Source: an uncultured Coriobacteriaceae bacterium
GTDB lineage: Bacteria; Actinomycetota; Coriobacteriia; Coriobacteriales; Atopobiaceae
DNA: 54,154 nucleotides
Reading direction: 5' to 3'
Assembly: GCA_902786015.1 (NCBI GenBank)
Contig: CADAAU010000017.1
Coordinates: 5,145 to 59,298 of the forward strand
Positions within the stretch are counted from its first letter, which is position 1. Each line of letters starts with the position of its first letter. The notes below the pieces were generated by a model. The model was not told where the DNA came from. It made no database searches and was given only the letters and a program-made list of their open reading frames with translations. Positions 33,654 to 42,617 of the stretch are shown here, piece after piece. The position numbers and the translations under genes are program-made.

Positions 33654-34619
33654 TTATTCCTGATTTGCAAAATGGAATCCATCGCTTTCTATGGGACCAT
33701 CTTGAGCACGCCTTCGGACGGCATCCCATGTAAACCGTTCGACCAGCTCATCTGCGCTGAGCGTCTCGCCCTTCTCGGCCAGTCCAACTCCAGCCGCCAG
33801 CTGACCTATTAGGCGTTCCGGCCCCCTCTCCTGACCGCGAATTGCACCCAAATCAAGGTCCCGATCGCGCTTGGACAGCCTCCTGCCATCTGAGGCAACT
33901 ACCAAAGGAACGTGCGCATACTCCGGCTGCGAAAATCCCAAAAGCCTTTGTACATAGATTTGACGTGCCGTCGATCCCAGAAGGTCGTCACCCCGAACCA
34001 CCTGCGTCACACCCATGAGCGCATCGTCTACCACAACCGCCAGCTGATACGCTATAACGCCGTCGCTACGACGCACCAAAAAGTCCCCGCATTCGAGCGC
34101 AAGCGCCTCTTTGTGCTGCCCACACACGAGGTCGTCATATGCAATGGTCCCCGCCGCGTCACTCGCATCAGGCACACGAAGCCTCACGGCTGGCATCCTC
34201 ACCAGCGACCTTTGCGCCACCTCGGACGGCGAGAGCCCACGACAAGTACCCGGATATATATAGGTCCCATCCGATGCGTGAGGTGCTGACGCCGCATGCA
34301 GCTCAGCTCGCGTGCAGAAGCAGGGATACGTTAGTCCCTTCCCGCCAAGGGCTTCTATGGCCTCAGTATATACCTCCAGCCTGTCGTGCTGATAATAAGG
34401 GCCTTCATCCCAGTCCAGCCCCAGCCAACGTAGGTCTTCAATCAGCAGCCGGCTGTTCCCGGGGTTGCTCGCGCGAGGGTCGAGGTCCTCAATCCGCAAG
34501 ACGAGTCGTCCTCCTGCAGACCGCGCGCCAAGCCATGCCATAAGCGCTGCAAACACGTTTCCCACATGCATTCTTCCCGAAGGCGAGGGCGCGAAACGTC
34601 CCACCACGCCATTTTCCAT
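33654..34619 (-). CDS. gluQ: Glutamyl-Q tRNA(Asp) synthetase
   Basis: 321 residues from ATG at 34619 (GAGAGGAC upstream). It is a truncated class I GluRS-like enzyme without the anticodon-binding domain: GRFAPSPSGRMHVGN (HIGH region), LRIEDLDPRAS, the zinc site CFC ... YPGTC, and LSKRD (KMSKS). It attaches glutamate to queuosine at position 34 of tRNA(Asp) in the cytosol. It is a single gene downstream of nothing obvious, ending 57 bp from tRNA-Ser. Confidence 0.9.
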   Translation of the reverse strand: MENGVVGRFAPSPSGRMHVGNVFAALMAWLGARSAGGRLVLRIEDLDPRASNPGNSRLLIEDLRWLGLDWDEGPYYQHDRLEVYTEAIEALGGKGLTYPCFCTRAELHAASAPHASDGTYIYPGTCRGLSPSEVAQRSLVRMPAVRLRVPDASDAAGTIAYDDLVCGQHKEALALECGDFLVRRSDGVIAYQLAVVVDDALMGVTQVVRGDDLLGSTARQIYVQRLLGFSQPEYAHVPLVVASDGRRLSKRDRDLDLGAIRGQERGPERLIGQLAAGVGLAEKGETLSADELVERFTWDAVRRRAQDGPIESDGFHFANQE

Positions 34620-34741
34620 GGACTGTCCTCTCCTCTCGGTTGTATACGGGAAGCATTTCACCAATTTAAGACAAAATATTATTGAATTCAGTACATCATT
34701 CTTATAATATCACGTGTTGTCCGAACACAACTGGAGATCCC

Positions 34742-37126
34742 ATGTTCGAGCACGTCTTGATTCCAAAACCCAGCGAAGAGGGCGCGACGATCCTGTCGGC
34801 CGCATTTAAGGCTGCGATGTCGGCACCAAACCCCTCCGCTGCCACGCCCGCGCTTATGGAAGTTCTTGGCAAAACCTTTTCTGCCAAGCGCGCCTATATT
34901 TACCAGTTGCCACCAGACAGCAGCGAGTTTTACTGCAGCTGCGAATGGAGCGCTCCTGGAACCGAGCCCATGAACGACATTACTCATGGCATTACCAAAA
35001 CTATGGCCGCTCGTTGGTTTGGAGACGGTAATGCCAGCTCGCTTCTGGCTATCCGCAACGTCAAAGATGTCGCTCGAGTCAGCCCACAGTACGCCGAGTT
35101 CTTTGAGCAACGCAACATGAAAACGCAGGTTCTTGGCAAGCTCATACGCGGGACGCATCCTATGGGCGTTTTGGGCTTCGACGATCCTGATCCACAGAAG
35201 TTCGATCTTCTTTGCGGAATCATGTATCCTATCTGCGCATTTGCCGCATCGACGGTAAACTCGCAAAACCTCCTCGGACGCATTCGCTCGGCAGGCATGG
35301 TAGACAAGCTCACCGGTGCAGGCACGCGTCTTAGCTTCTATCAAAAGGCAGAAAGACTACCGACCCATCTATGTGTTGGTATGGCCTACCTCGACATCGC
35401 TGGTCTTCAAGGTGTAAACGACGTCTGCGGTCACGACGCAGGCGACGACCTCCTAAAGACGGTACGGCAGATACTCGTCACCGAGTTCCAAGACGATCAG
35501 ATATTCCGCATGAGTGGCGATGAGTTTCTGGTTATGGCTGAAGGCATGCCCGAGCAGCCGTTCTATTTGGCGATGACTCGCATTCGCGGTCGTTTGAGCG
35601 AGCTTTCGACCTACGTTGCCGTAGGCACCAATTGGCAGCCCAAGCTCGGAACCGAATACGACTCGTTCGTCAGACATGCATGGCTGGGATGCAGCAACGA
35701 CAAACGCGAGTGGGAGCGACAAGGCGGACAGCGGCTGGGTGACAGCTTTGGGAACGCAACTGACAAGACCATGAGCGGTGCAAACGGATTCGAGTCGGAG
35801 TCACACATGGGGAGTAGCCTCGACATTCCGTGCTATTTGAACGACGAGTTCTTCCGCCGCGCGCACATCTGGATGACCCACGTAAAGGCAAACCGAATCG
35901 CGCTCATTGCGCTCGACATCAACTACTTTAAGCTCTACAACGACATCTTTGGACGCACGGCAGGAGACATGCTGCTAGAGAGCTATGCCCATGCAATAAA
36001 CAAGATATCCAAAAACCAGCACGGTCTTTCGGGATATTTGGGCGGTGACAACTTTGCGCTCATATTTGCTTTGGACGACGACATCGACGAGGCTTGGGTT
36101 CAGTCAGTCATCGAGATTGGTTTGGGGGAATGCAGCACTGCCGAGGGTTTCGCTCCTTCTGCCGGCATAGTCATTACAAGCGAACTCGACACAGGCATGA
36201 CGATACTCTACGACCGCGCGATCGTCGCACTGCAAGAAGTCAAGGGAAGCTACACCAACCACGTGGCGTTTTATGACGAGAAGCGCTATGAGCGTGAGCG
36301 TGAGAACCAAATGCTGCTTATTCGCGCCCAAGAAGGCCTTGCCAAAGATGAGTTCACGTTCTTTTTGCAGCCCAAAGTCGACATTACGAACAACAAAGTG
36401 GTCTCTGCGGAAGCGCTCGTTCGTTGGTATCGTGACGGCGAGCTCGTCCCTCCCTTCAAGTTCGTGGAGCTCATGGAACGATCGGGTTACATATTTGCAC
36501 TCGACCGATACATTTGGGAAGCGGTGTGTATATGGCAGCGCTCACTCATAGACCGAGGTATCTCCCCAGTTCCGGTTTCGGTAAATGTGAGCCGAGTCGA
36601 CTTCTACTTTACGGACTTGGCTACGCACTTCCAAAACATGGTTCAAAGGTATGATCTGCCGCCTCGCCTGATTGGCGTAGAGATAACTGAAAGTGCATAT
36701 TCCAAGGATAGCGACCTCATCGACGAGGCGATTCGTCAGCTGCAAAAGTCCGGGTTCCTCGTGTTTATGGATGACTTTGGCAGCGGGTACTCATCACTCA
36801 ACATGCTGCGCTCGGTCACCGTCGACGTACTCAAGATGGACAAGGGCTTCATTGACCACGCCGATATTCACAATGGTTCCGACGCCATCATTTCCAGTGT
36901 CATCAACATGGCCCACCGGATGGGTTTACCTGTTATTTCGGAAGGTGTCGAGACCGAAGAACAGAGGGACTCGCTCCGAAAGATGGATTGCGATTACGTG
37001 CAAGGGTATTATTACTACAAACCTATGACAATCGAAGACTTCGAAAGAATTCTGGAGTCTGGAGAGGCCGTCGAGCTCGGACATTCGGACAATTTAATCC
37101 TTGCGCTAAAAAATTCGCGCGACTAG
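34742..37126 (+). CDS. GAF-like / GGDEF / degenerate GGDEF / EAL protein
   Basis: The start at 34742 (GGAG upstream) gives 794 residues. Residues ~20-150 look like a GAF-type sensor. A first GGDEF domain follows, with KLTGAGTRLSFYQ and the active-site loop RMSGDEF near 257. A second GGDEF-like domain has LGGDNF near 435, where Asn replaces the usual Glu. The C-terminal EAL phosphodiesterase has AEALVRW near 556, GVEITES, MDDFGSGYSSLNML and EGVETEEQ, so hydrolysis of cyclic di-GMP is likely intact. No membrane helix is seen. It is monocistronic and ends at a shared hairpin. Confidence 0.88.
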   Translation: MFEHVLIPKPSEEGATILSAAFKAAMSAPNPSAATPALMEVLGKTFSAKRAYIYQLPPDSSEFYCSCEWSAPGTEPMNDITHGITKTMAARWFGDGNASSLLAIRNVKDVARVSPQYAEFFEQRNMKTQVLGKLIRGTHPMGVLGFDDPDPQKFDLLCGIMYPICAFAASTVNSQNLLGRIRSAGMVDKLTGAGTRLSFYQKAERLPTHLCVGMAYLDIAGLQGVNDVCGHDAGDDLLKTVRQILVTEFQDDQIFRMSGDEFLVMAEGMPEQPFYLAMTRIRGRLSELSTYVAVGTNWQPKLGTEYDSFVRHAWLGCSNDKREWERQGGQRLGDSFGNATDKTMSGANGFESESHMGSSLDIPCYLNDEFFRRAHIWMTHVKANRIALIALDINYFKLYNDIFGRTAGDMLLESYAHAINKISKNQHGLSGYLGGDNFALIFALDDDIDEAWVQSVIEIGLGECSTAEGFAPSAGIVITSELDTGMTILYDRAIVALQEVKGSYTNHVAFYDEKRYERERENQMLLIRAQEGLAKDEFTFFLQPKVDITNNKVVSAEALVRWYRDGELVPPFKFVELMERSGYIFALDRYIWEAVCIWQRSLIDRGISPVPVSVNVSRVDFYFTDLATHFQNMVQRYDLPPRLIGVEITESAYSKDSDLIDEAIRQLQKSGFLVFMDDFGSGYSSLNMLRSVTVDVLKMDKGFIDHADIHNGSDAIISSVINMAHRMGLPVISEGVETEEQRDSLRKMDCDYVQGYYYYKPMTIEDFERILESGEAVELGHSDNLILALKNSRD

Positions 37127-37224
37127 AAGGCGTCGTTCAACACTCCCCTTCTGTGAGTCTCAGATTAGTGTACATGACTTTTTGACCAGCTTACAAAACA
37201 CCTGTTGAGGGGTCTTTCAGATAA

Positions 37225-37323
37225 TTTTGGTGTACAGTGTGTAAAATAGCCACTGCACACCAAAAATTTTTGGATACTACGCCAACTGCGTTTATATGGA
37301 TTTTAATCTTTTTGGTGTACACT
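37225..37323. terminator. Bidirectional hairpin with a third repeat copy
   Basis: TTTTGGTGTACAGTG (37225) pairs with CACTGCACACCAAAA (37251-37265), one mismatch, with A/T runs on both sides, between convergent genes. A further TTTTTGGTGTACACT lies at 37309-37323 and can compete for pairing. Confidence 0.7.
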
Positions 37324-37363
37324 AATGGAAGTTCGCCTACTGAGGTCTCCGTCAGAAAGCTCA

Positions 37364-38503
37364 TCACCACAGCTCTCGGCTTGACAGATCCGCACGGCCC
37401 GGTGTCCACATTGCCTCAAATAGGCTCTTACGATCACGAGTCAGGTCGGTATTTGCAAATGCAGACTCATATTCTGTCGTATCAATACCATAGTAGTATT
37501 TTACCGTCTTTAAGATTTGCTTGGTGAGCTCATCGAGGCCATAGTCGTCGGACAGATCTTCCTTGGTAATGGGAAATACGATACGCCCACTGACGATGAG
37601 CTCTCGATCTCGCCGGTTATCGTCGACGACTTTTTCTCGTATACTTCGAATCTTTTGTGCTAAGGCAAGCTGTGCATCGAGGCGTTTGTCTCCTTCCAGT
37701 CGATCGGCCAAACGAACAGCCTGAACGAGGCCTCGAAAGTCGATGTGTCCCTCACCGTCGTAGTTGATGCCTACGGGGGCTATTCCGAGTGTAATGTCGG
37801 GGTATCTGTGCTTAGATCTGCCTGGAAGCGGGTCTTCGTCTTGTGCCACCAAAACTCTCTCGTTAAGTGTCACGGGACCCAACCCATAACCAAGCTCATC
37901 GATCGGCAGGGAATACATCGTCGCCAGCAGTCCCTCAGGGGCGCTCAGGGCATGGTCGGAAATGTATTGCAAAGCCAAGCGTGCCTTCGTTATACCTGTT
38001 AGTCCCACAACGGCATCAACGTACTCTTGAAGCTCACCGACACTTGTGATTGCAGGTATATGGTCGAGCACCGCACCGCGTGCGGGATTATCGGGCGTGC
38101 GCGCGTAGTTGCCGCACAACTCATAACCGAGCAACACAAGCGCAGGAAGCGAAATAATCTCTGCCATCTGTACAAACATGAGGGATGGCGAAACCACATT
38201 CGCATGCTCGTCCAGCCAGAGTACAGAGCCATTGGGCAAAGCACTCGAACATACATGATTGCAAACCGTTTGCATCCTAATTCGGTCTCTTTGGTTGCCC
38301 ACCAGAACGTCAAGTTTGCACGCTGCGCTTGGAACCTGCCAGCACCAGTGTTTTTCTGTAAACTGCAGTTTTCCCCATCGCTTTCCGACCCATGGTTTCG
38401 CCTTGCTCAACTCGGCATGGTTCAGAGAGCGCCAGTCGGTCTGACTGAATCGCAGCGTTCGATGCGCATGGAGCGCGCTACTATGTGACAACGTAATTCC
38501 CAT
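37364..38503 (-). CDS. Uncharacterised protein, possibly AbiEi-/endonuclease-like
   Basis: 379 residues, start MGITLSHSSALHAHRTLR. It has MFVQMAEIISLPALVLLGYELCGNYA in the middle and a C-terminal part with VGINYDGEGHIDFRGLVQA then RLEGDKRLDAQLALAQKIRS. The layout (short N-terminal helix-turn region, central alpha/beta domain, acidic-rich end with YDGEGH) recalls large coriobacterial families related to AbiEi-type antitoxins or DUF559-like nucleases. The likeness is weak and no catalytic set can be defended. It is monocistronic with no partner gene. Confidence 0.65.
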   Translation of the reverse strand: MGITLSHSSALHAHRTLRFSQTDWRSLNHAELSKAKPWVGKRWGKLQFTEKHWCWQVPSAACKLDVLVGNQRDRIRMQTVCNHVCSSALPNGSVLWLDEHANVVSPSLMFVQMAEIISLPALVLLGYELCGNYARTPDNPARGAVLDHIPAITSVGELQEYVDAVVGLTGITKARLALQYISDHALSAPEGLLATMYSLPIDELGYGLGPVTLNERVLVAQDEDPLPGRSKHRYPDITLGIAPVGINYDGEGHIDFRGLVQAVRLADRLEGDKRLDAQLALAQKIRSIREKVVDDNRRDRELIVSGRIVFPITKEDLSDDYGLDELTKQILKTVKYYYGIDTTEYESAFANTDLTRDRKSLFEAMWTPGRADLSSRELW

Positions 38504-38556
38504 GGGGGCTTATAGTAGCGCGTTCCTCAATAGGATTTCAATATGTATGCGACATT

Positions 38557-38862
38557 CTATGATGCGGCTTTGGCCTCAACGAACCAAGCCCCACGGTAGT
38601 CATCATACCAAACATATGTTTGTTTCCCACCGATGAGCACGGTATACCGCATGCCCGTGCCACCGACCTTGAGGCTGTGGGCTTGTCGGCGCTCCGTGAC
38701 CTTGTCGATACGAAATCGCCTGCCGTCTTCCCAAATGATGGTTTTGGGCGTTACGAGACCATCCGCCGACGTGAGGCTGACGACATCTACGTATTTCTTT
38801 TCTCGGTCCGAACGAGCGCCATACACCCGTCCGTCCTCGCTGATATTTCCACGGTTGCTCAT
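38557..38862 (-). CDS. Small conserved-looking beta-rich protein
   Basis: 101 residues from ATG at 38862. The sequence KYVDVVSLTSADGLVTPKTI, then IWEDGRRFRID, RYTVLIGGKQTYVWYDD and RGAWFVEAK suggests a compact beta-barrel. Similar small proteins sit beside Y-family DNA polymerase genes in Gram-positives as far as I recall, but none is present here. It is cotranscribed with the gene ending 19 bp upstream. Confidence 0.65.
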   Translation of the reverse strand: MSNRGNISEDGRVYGARSDREKKYVDVVSLTSADGLVTPKTIIWEDGRRFRIDKVTERRQAHSLKVGGTGMRYTVLIGGKQTYVWYDDYRGAWFVEAKAAS

Positions 38863-38881
38863 GATGTCTTGCCTATCCAGC

Positions 38882-39292
38882 TTACACAACAAGCTGGAGC
38901 GCGGGATACGCCATGTTGCCACGCTCGTATGGACGATACGCCATCGATCCGAACATACCGCCGTTCAAGTATCCATAAGGCACGTTCCAAACGTCCAAGT
39001 CGTCCATAAGGTCGGCCAAAAATCGCAGGTCGTCTGCAAAGTAGCACATCAGAAGATCCTCGATGCTCTCACTCGCCTCGCCCTTTAGGCAACCTGCCAG
39101 ATGTGCTGCACAAAGTTCCACGTAATCGGTTCTTATCCAGACACAGTGGTAGTGATTGGACGTTCCATACACATCGTATGTAAGGGACCCAGACGTCTTT
39201 TCCCCTACCTCGATTTGATCATTTCTTGCACGAAACGTAACACACCTGCACTCGTCATCCTGTTGTACCTCAAGCAGCGTAGACTCCCTCAT
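38882..39292 (-). CDS. Uncharacterised acidic protein
   Basis: 136 residues from ATG at 39292 (MRESTLLEVQQDD). A beta-rich first half (CRCVTFRARNDQIEVGEKTS, then TYDVYGTSNHYHCVWIRTDY) is followed by a helical, acidic second half (EASESIEDLLMCYFADDLRF). There is no signal, membrane helix or known motif. It forms a two-gene unit with 38557-38862. Confidence 0.6.
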   Translation of the reverse strand: MRESTLLEVQQDDECRCVTFRARNDQIEVGEKTSGSLTYDVYGTSNHYHCVWIRTDYVELCAAHLAGCLKGEASESIEDLLMCYFADDLRFLADLMDDLDVWNVPYGYLNGGMFGSMAYRPYERGNMAYPALQLVV

Positions 39293-39508
39293 ATAACCTC
39301 CAAAGAACATTTGTTCCCTTAATAGTATAGCATACAACCGTTCTATAAGGAAACATTTGTTTTGGAATCGTCACCGCATATCTCTAGGCGTGTGTTCACA
39401 CCCCAATGTCACTCAGTTAGTGAGTGAATGCAAAGGGGCGAGACCCCATCGCTTGGTCGCACGATAACGCCGGGCCGATACGGTAGTCTACGTGAGTTGT
39501 TGGAATAT

Positions 39509-39547
39509 AAAAAACGCGCAGACAGCGGCGTTGCGTCTGTCTGCGCG
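39509..39547 (-). terminator. Intrinsic terminator of serS
   Basis: CGCGCAGACAG pairs with CTGTCTGCGCG (11 bp) and is followed by TTTTTT on the minus strand, 22 bp after the stop. Confidence 0.9.
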
Positions 39548-39569
39548 TTCGAGTGTTTTGTAGCAGGCT

Positions 39570-40847
39570 CTATGTGATGGTCTGGACCCCGCCCATGTAC
39601 GGCACAAGTGCCTCGGGTACGGTAATGGTTCCATCCTCGTTCTGGTAGTTCTCGATGACGGCCGCCATCGTGCGTCCCACGGCAAGGCCGGATCCGTTGA
39701 GCGTATGTACGAAGCGCGTGCCCTTGAACGCAGCCGGGTCACGATACTTGATGTTTGCCCTACGAGCTTGGAAATCTCCACAGTTGGAGCAGCTAGAAAT
39801 CTCCTTGTAGGCGTTGTAGCTGGGCAACCACACCTCGATGTCGTACGTCTTCCGCGCGCTGAACCCAATGTCGCCCGTGCAAAGTGTGACCACGCGATAC
39901 GGCAGACCCAGCTTCTGCAGCACGAGCTCGGCCTCGGCTGTCATGCTCTCGAGCTGGTTCATGGAGTCCTCGGGCTTGGCGAACTTCACCATCTCGACCT
40001 TGTCGAACTCGTGCACGCGAATGATGCCGCGCGTATCGCGTCCGGCCGAACCCGCCTCCTCGCGGAAGCAGGGCGTAAAGGCGCAGTACCACAGCGGGAG
40101 CTGGTCGCCGTCGAGCACTTCGTCTCGATGCAAGTTGGTAAGCTGGACCTCGGCCGTAGGAATAAGATACATGTCCTCTCCCACGTGATACAGGTCTTCA
40201 TCAAACTTGGGCAGCTGGCCCGTTCCAAACAGCGACGCGTAGTTGGTAATGACGGGCGGCCACCACTCCTTGAAGCCCGCCTCGTTGTGACAGTCAATCA
40301 TAAAGTTGATAAGCGCACGCTCGAGCCTCGCGCCCAAGCCGCCTAGCACATAGAAGCGCGTGCCCGCAAGCTTTACGCCACGATCGAAGTCAATAATCCC
40401 CAGTTCAGGCCCCAAATCCCAGTGTGCCTTTGTCTCGAAGTCAAACTCGCGCGGCGTGCCCCAGCGACGAACCTCGGGGTTGTCGGAGTCGTCGGCCCCA
40501 AACGGCACTGACTCGTCGGGGATGTTGGGGATGCCTGCCACCAAATCAAACAGCTGTTGCTCGACCTCCTTGCGACGCTCGTTGAGCTCGGCAATGGTGC
40601 CTTTGCTCGCCGCCACCTTCGCCTTTGCCTCCTCCGCCTCGTCGCGCTTGCCCTCGCGCATGAGTTGGCCAATCTGCTTGGAGGCCGCATTACGCTCCGC
40701 CTGAAGGCGCTCCACCTCCATGATGGTCGAACGACGCTGCTCGTCGAGCTCAAAGAATCGCTCACGGTCCCAGTGGGCGTTTTGGCGAGACGAGCATGAG
40801 GCATCGACCACGTCGGGGTTCTCGCGTACGAATGTTATGTCGAGCAT
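39570..40847 (-). CDS. serS: Seryl-tRNA synthetase
   Basis: 425 residues from ATG at 40847 ([14 protein letters not shown], the standard SerRS start). The N-terminal long coiled-coil tRNA-binding arm spans ~30-105. Class II motif 2 is [20 protein letters not shown] and motif 3 [18 protein letters not shown]. It charges tRNA-Ser, including the tRNA-Ser(GCT) encoded 6 kb away. It is a single gene with its own terminator; I see no T-box leader. Confidence 0.97.
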   Translation of the reverse strand: MLDITFVRENPDVVDASCSSRQNAHWDRERFFELDEQRRSTIMEVERLQAERNAASKQIGQLMREGKRDEAEEAKAKVAASKGTIAELNERRKEVEQQLFDLVAGIPNIPDESVPFGADDSDNPEVRRWGTPREFDFETKAHWDLGPELGIIDFDRGVKLAGTRFYVLGGLGARLERALINFMIDCHNEAGFKEWWPPVITNYASLFGTGQLPKFDEDLYHVGEDMYLIPTAEVQLTNLHRDEVLDGDQLPLWYCAFTPCFREEAGSAGRDTRGIIRVHEFDKVEMVKFAKPEDSMNQLESMTAEAELVLQKLGLPYRVVTLCTGDIGFSARKTYDIEVWLPSYNAYKEISSCSNCGDFQARRANIKYRDPAAFKGTRFVHTLNGSGLAVGRTMAAVIENYQNEDGTITVPEALVPYMGGVQTIT

Positions 40848-40962
40848 GGGCATCCTTTCTTTGGGGCGCCTTACGTTTGGTCGCCTTTCGTGCAGGCTCA
40901 GCACAGCTAAGTATATACTTGTGGATGCTGATTCGGCGAATCACAAAGAAAGGCTTTCCGTC

Positions 40963-41145
40963 ATGGACGCAATCAATAACTTCTTTGGCTGGCTGTTTGG
41001 CACGCGGACGGGCGTCGTGACGCTCATGGTCGGCGGCGTCGTGCTGTTCTTGATTATTGCGTGGCTACTCGAGAAACGTACCCGAGCACGGTTCTATAAC
41101 CATCAAAAGGAACCCGGTGACTGGGATCTGTTTGACGACGAGTAG
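40963..41145 (+). CDS. Small single-helix membrane protein
   Basis: 60 residues; GAAAGG upstream of ATG. A short N-terminal segment (MDAINNFFGWLFGTRTG), one membrane helix (VVTLMVGGVVLFLIIAWLL) and a charged cytosolic tail ending KEPGDWDLFDDE. The family is unknown. It is divergent from serS and 43 bp before the ATPase-CYTH gene, likely in one operon with it. Confidence 0.7.
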   Translation: MDAINNFFGWLFGTRTGVVTLMVGGVVLFLIIAWLLEKRTRARFYNHQKEPGDWDLFDDE

Positions 41146-41188
41146 CCTCGAAACATAGCGCGTAGGCGAACGCAAAAAAGGAGTTGTG

Positions 41189-42292
41189 ATGTCCATACAC
41201 AAAATCGTGGTAACCGGCGGCCCTTGCGGAGGCAAGACGACAGCACTCAGTCGAATCCAGCGCGACTTGAGTCACTTGGGCTACAACGTCCTCATCGTCC
41301 CCGAAACTGCCACGTCGCTCATCTCGGGTGGAGTGGCTCCTTGGACCTGCGGTACAAACGAGGACTACCAGCTCTGTCAGATGCGCCTGCAGCTAGAGAA
41401 GGAGCGCGTGTTCGAACTCGCCGCCTCAACCATGACCGACGAAAAGATCCTCATCGTCTGTGACCGTGGCGAACTGGACAATCGGGCCTATATGACCGAA
41501 GAGGAGTTCGGACGTATCATCCAGAAGCTCGGAGTGACGGAAGCGGACCTTCGCGACGACTACGACGCAGTCTTTCACCTTACGACGGCAGCAAAGGGCG
41601 CCGAGGAGTTCTATACGCTCGACAACAACGCAGCTCGATACGAATCGGCCGAGGAGGCACGCGCGCTCGACGACAAGTTCATTGCGGCATGGACAGGCCA
41701 CCCCTACCTGCGTGTAGTCGACAACAGGTCGGATTTTGAGGACAAGATGCGTTACCTCATCCGCGAAATCGCCTACTTTTTGGGGGAGCTGGAGCCGTTC
41801 GAAATCGAACGAAAGTTCATTATCGACTATCCCAACATCACTTGGCTCGAAAGCCAGCCCGCTTGCCAGAAGGTGGAGATTTCCCAGTCATACCTGCGGT
41901 CGGACGACGAGCGGGAGGTACGTATACGCAAGAGGACGACTAGCGGGGCCAGCACGTACTCCCTCACCGATAAGCGCCTGAGCCATAACCGCAAGAGACT
42001 GGAGACCCGTCGACGGCTCACGGATCGGGAATACCAAGCGCTCCTCGATCAGGTCGACCCTCACTTGCGCGAGATTCGCAAAACGCGCTATTGCCTCACC
42101 TACGAGGGACAATACTTTGAGGTGGACGTCTATCCCTGTTGGAACGACCAAGCCATATTGCAAATCGAGCTTTCTCATGCGGACGCCGAGGTTGTATTGC
42201 CACCCCAGCTCAAAGTACAACGCGAGGTGACGGGCGACCCGTCCTATCGCAACGCCATCATCGCCGCTCATCCGCGCGGAGCAACGCACTAA
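41189..42292 (+). CDS. P-loop ATPase (AAA_28) fused to a CYTH triphosphatase domain
   Basis: 367 residues from ATG at 41189 (AAAGGAG upstream; a GTG lies three bases earlier). Residues 1-190 are a kinase-like P-loop domain (KIVVTGGPCGGKTTALSRI, CDRGELDNRAYM). Residues ~200-365 are a CYTH/triphosphate-tunnel domain opening with the ExExK motif in EPFEIERKFII and containing EVRIRKR and YSLTDKR. CYTH enzymes hydrolyse inorganic triphosphate or nucleoside triphosphates. The two-domain layout is known in actinobacteria and firmicutes, but its physiological substrate is unclear to me. Confidence 0.85.
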   Translation: MSIHKIVVTGGPCGGKTTALSRIQRDLSHLGYNVLIVPETATSLISGGVAPWTCGTNEDYQLCQMRLQLEKERVFELAASTMTDEKILIVCDRGELDNRAYMTEEEFGRIIQKLGVTEADLRDDYDAVFHLTTAAKGAEEFYTLDNNAARYESAEEARALDDKFIAAWTGHPYLRVVDNRSDFEDKMRYLIREIAYFLGELEPFEIERKFIIDYPNITWLESQPACQKVEISQSYLRSDDEREVRIRKRTTSGASTYSLTDKRLSHNRKRLETRRRLTDREYQALLDQVDPHLREIRKTRYCLTYEGQYFEVDVYPCWNDQAILQIELSHADAEVVLPPQLKVQREVTGDPSYRNAIIAAHPRGATH

Positions 42293-42297
42293 GATAC

Positions 42298-42321
42298 AAA
42301 AAGGACCCCGAACGGGGTCCT
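42298..42321 (-). terminator. Intrinsic terminator of tRNA-Leu
   Basis: AGGACCCCG / CGGGGTCCT with a two-base loop, then TTTTT on the minus strand, 11 bp beyond the CCA. On the plus strand it may also end the ATPase-CYTH transcript. Confidence 0.9.
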
Positions 42322-42331
42322 CAATCATCGA

Positions 42332-42418
42332 TGGTGCGGGCGAAAGGACTTGAACCTTCACGGGGTTGCCCCCATACGGACCTGAACCGTACGCGTCTGC
42401 CAATTCCGCCACGCCCGC
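42332..42418 (-). tRNA. tRNA-Leu(CAG)
   Basis: An 87-nt class II tRNA with encoded CCA: acceptor GCGGGCG / CGCCCGC, anticodon stem-loop TACGG-TTCAGGT-CCGTA (CAG), variable arm GGGGGCAACCCC, T-arm GGTTCAAGTCC. Confidence 0.95.
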
Positions 42419-42617
42419 GTGCGCCAAGTTAGCATAGCACAATGGCATTCGTGCGTCCAGCAAAAAATACGAATCCAAAAACGCATGCCCCAGTGTTCGT
42501 CACCTTTTCGGCACACGAACATACAATAGGTAATATTGGTGTATCGACCCTCAGCACAAAAATCGGCTACAATGGGGCGTACGCGACAAACACAGCAAAA
42601 ACGAACAAGGACTCGTC

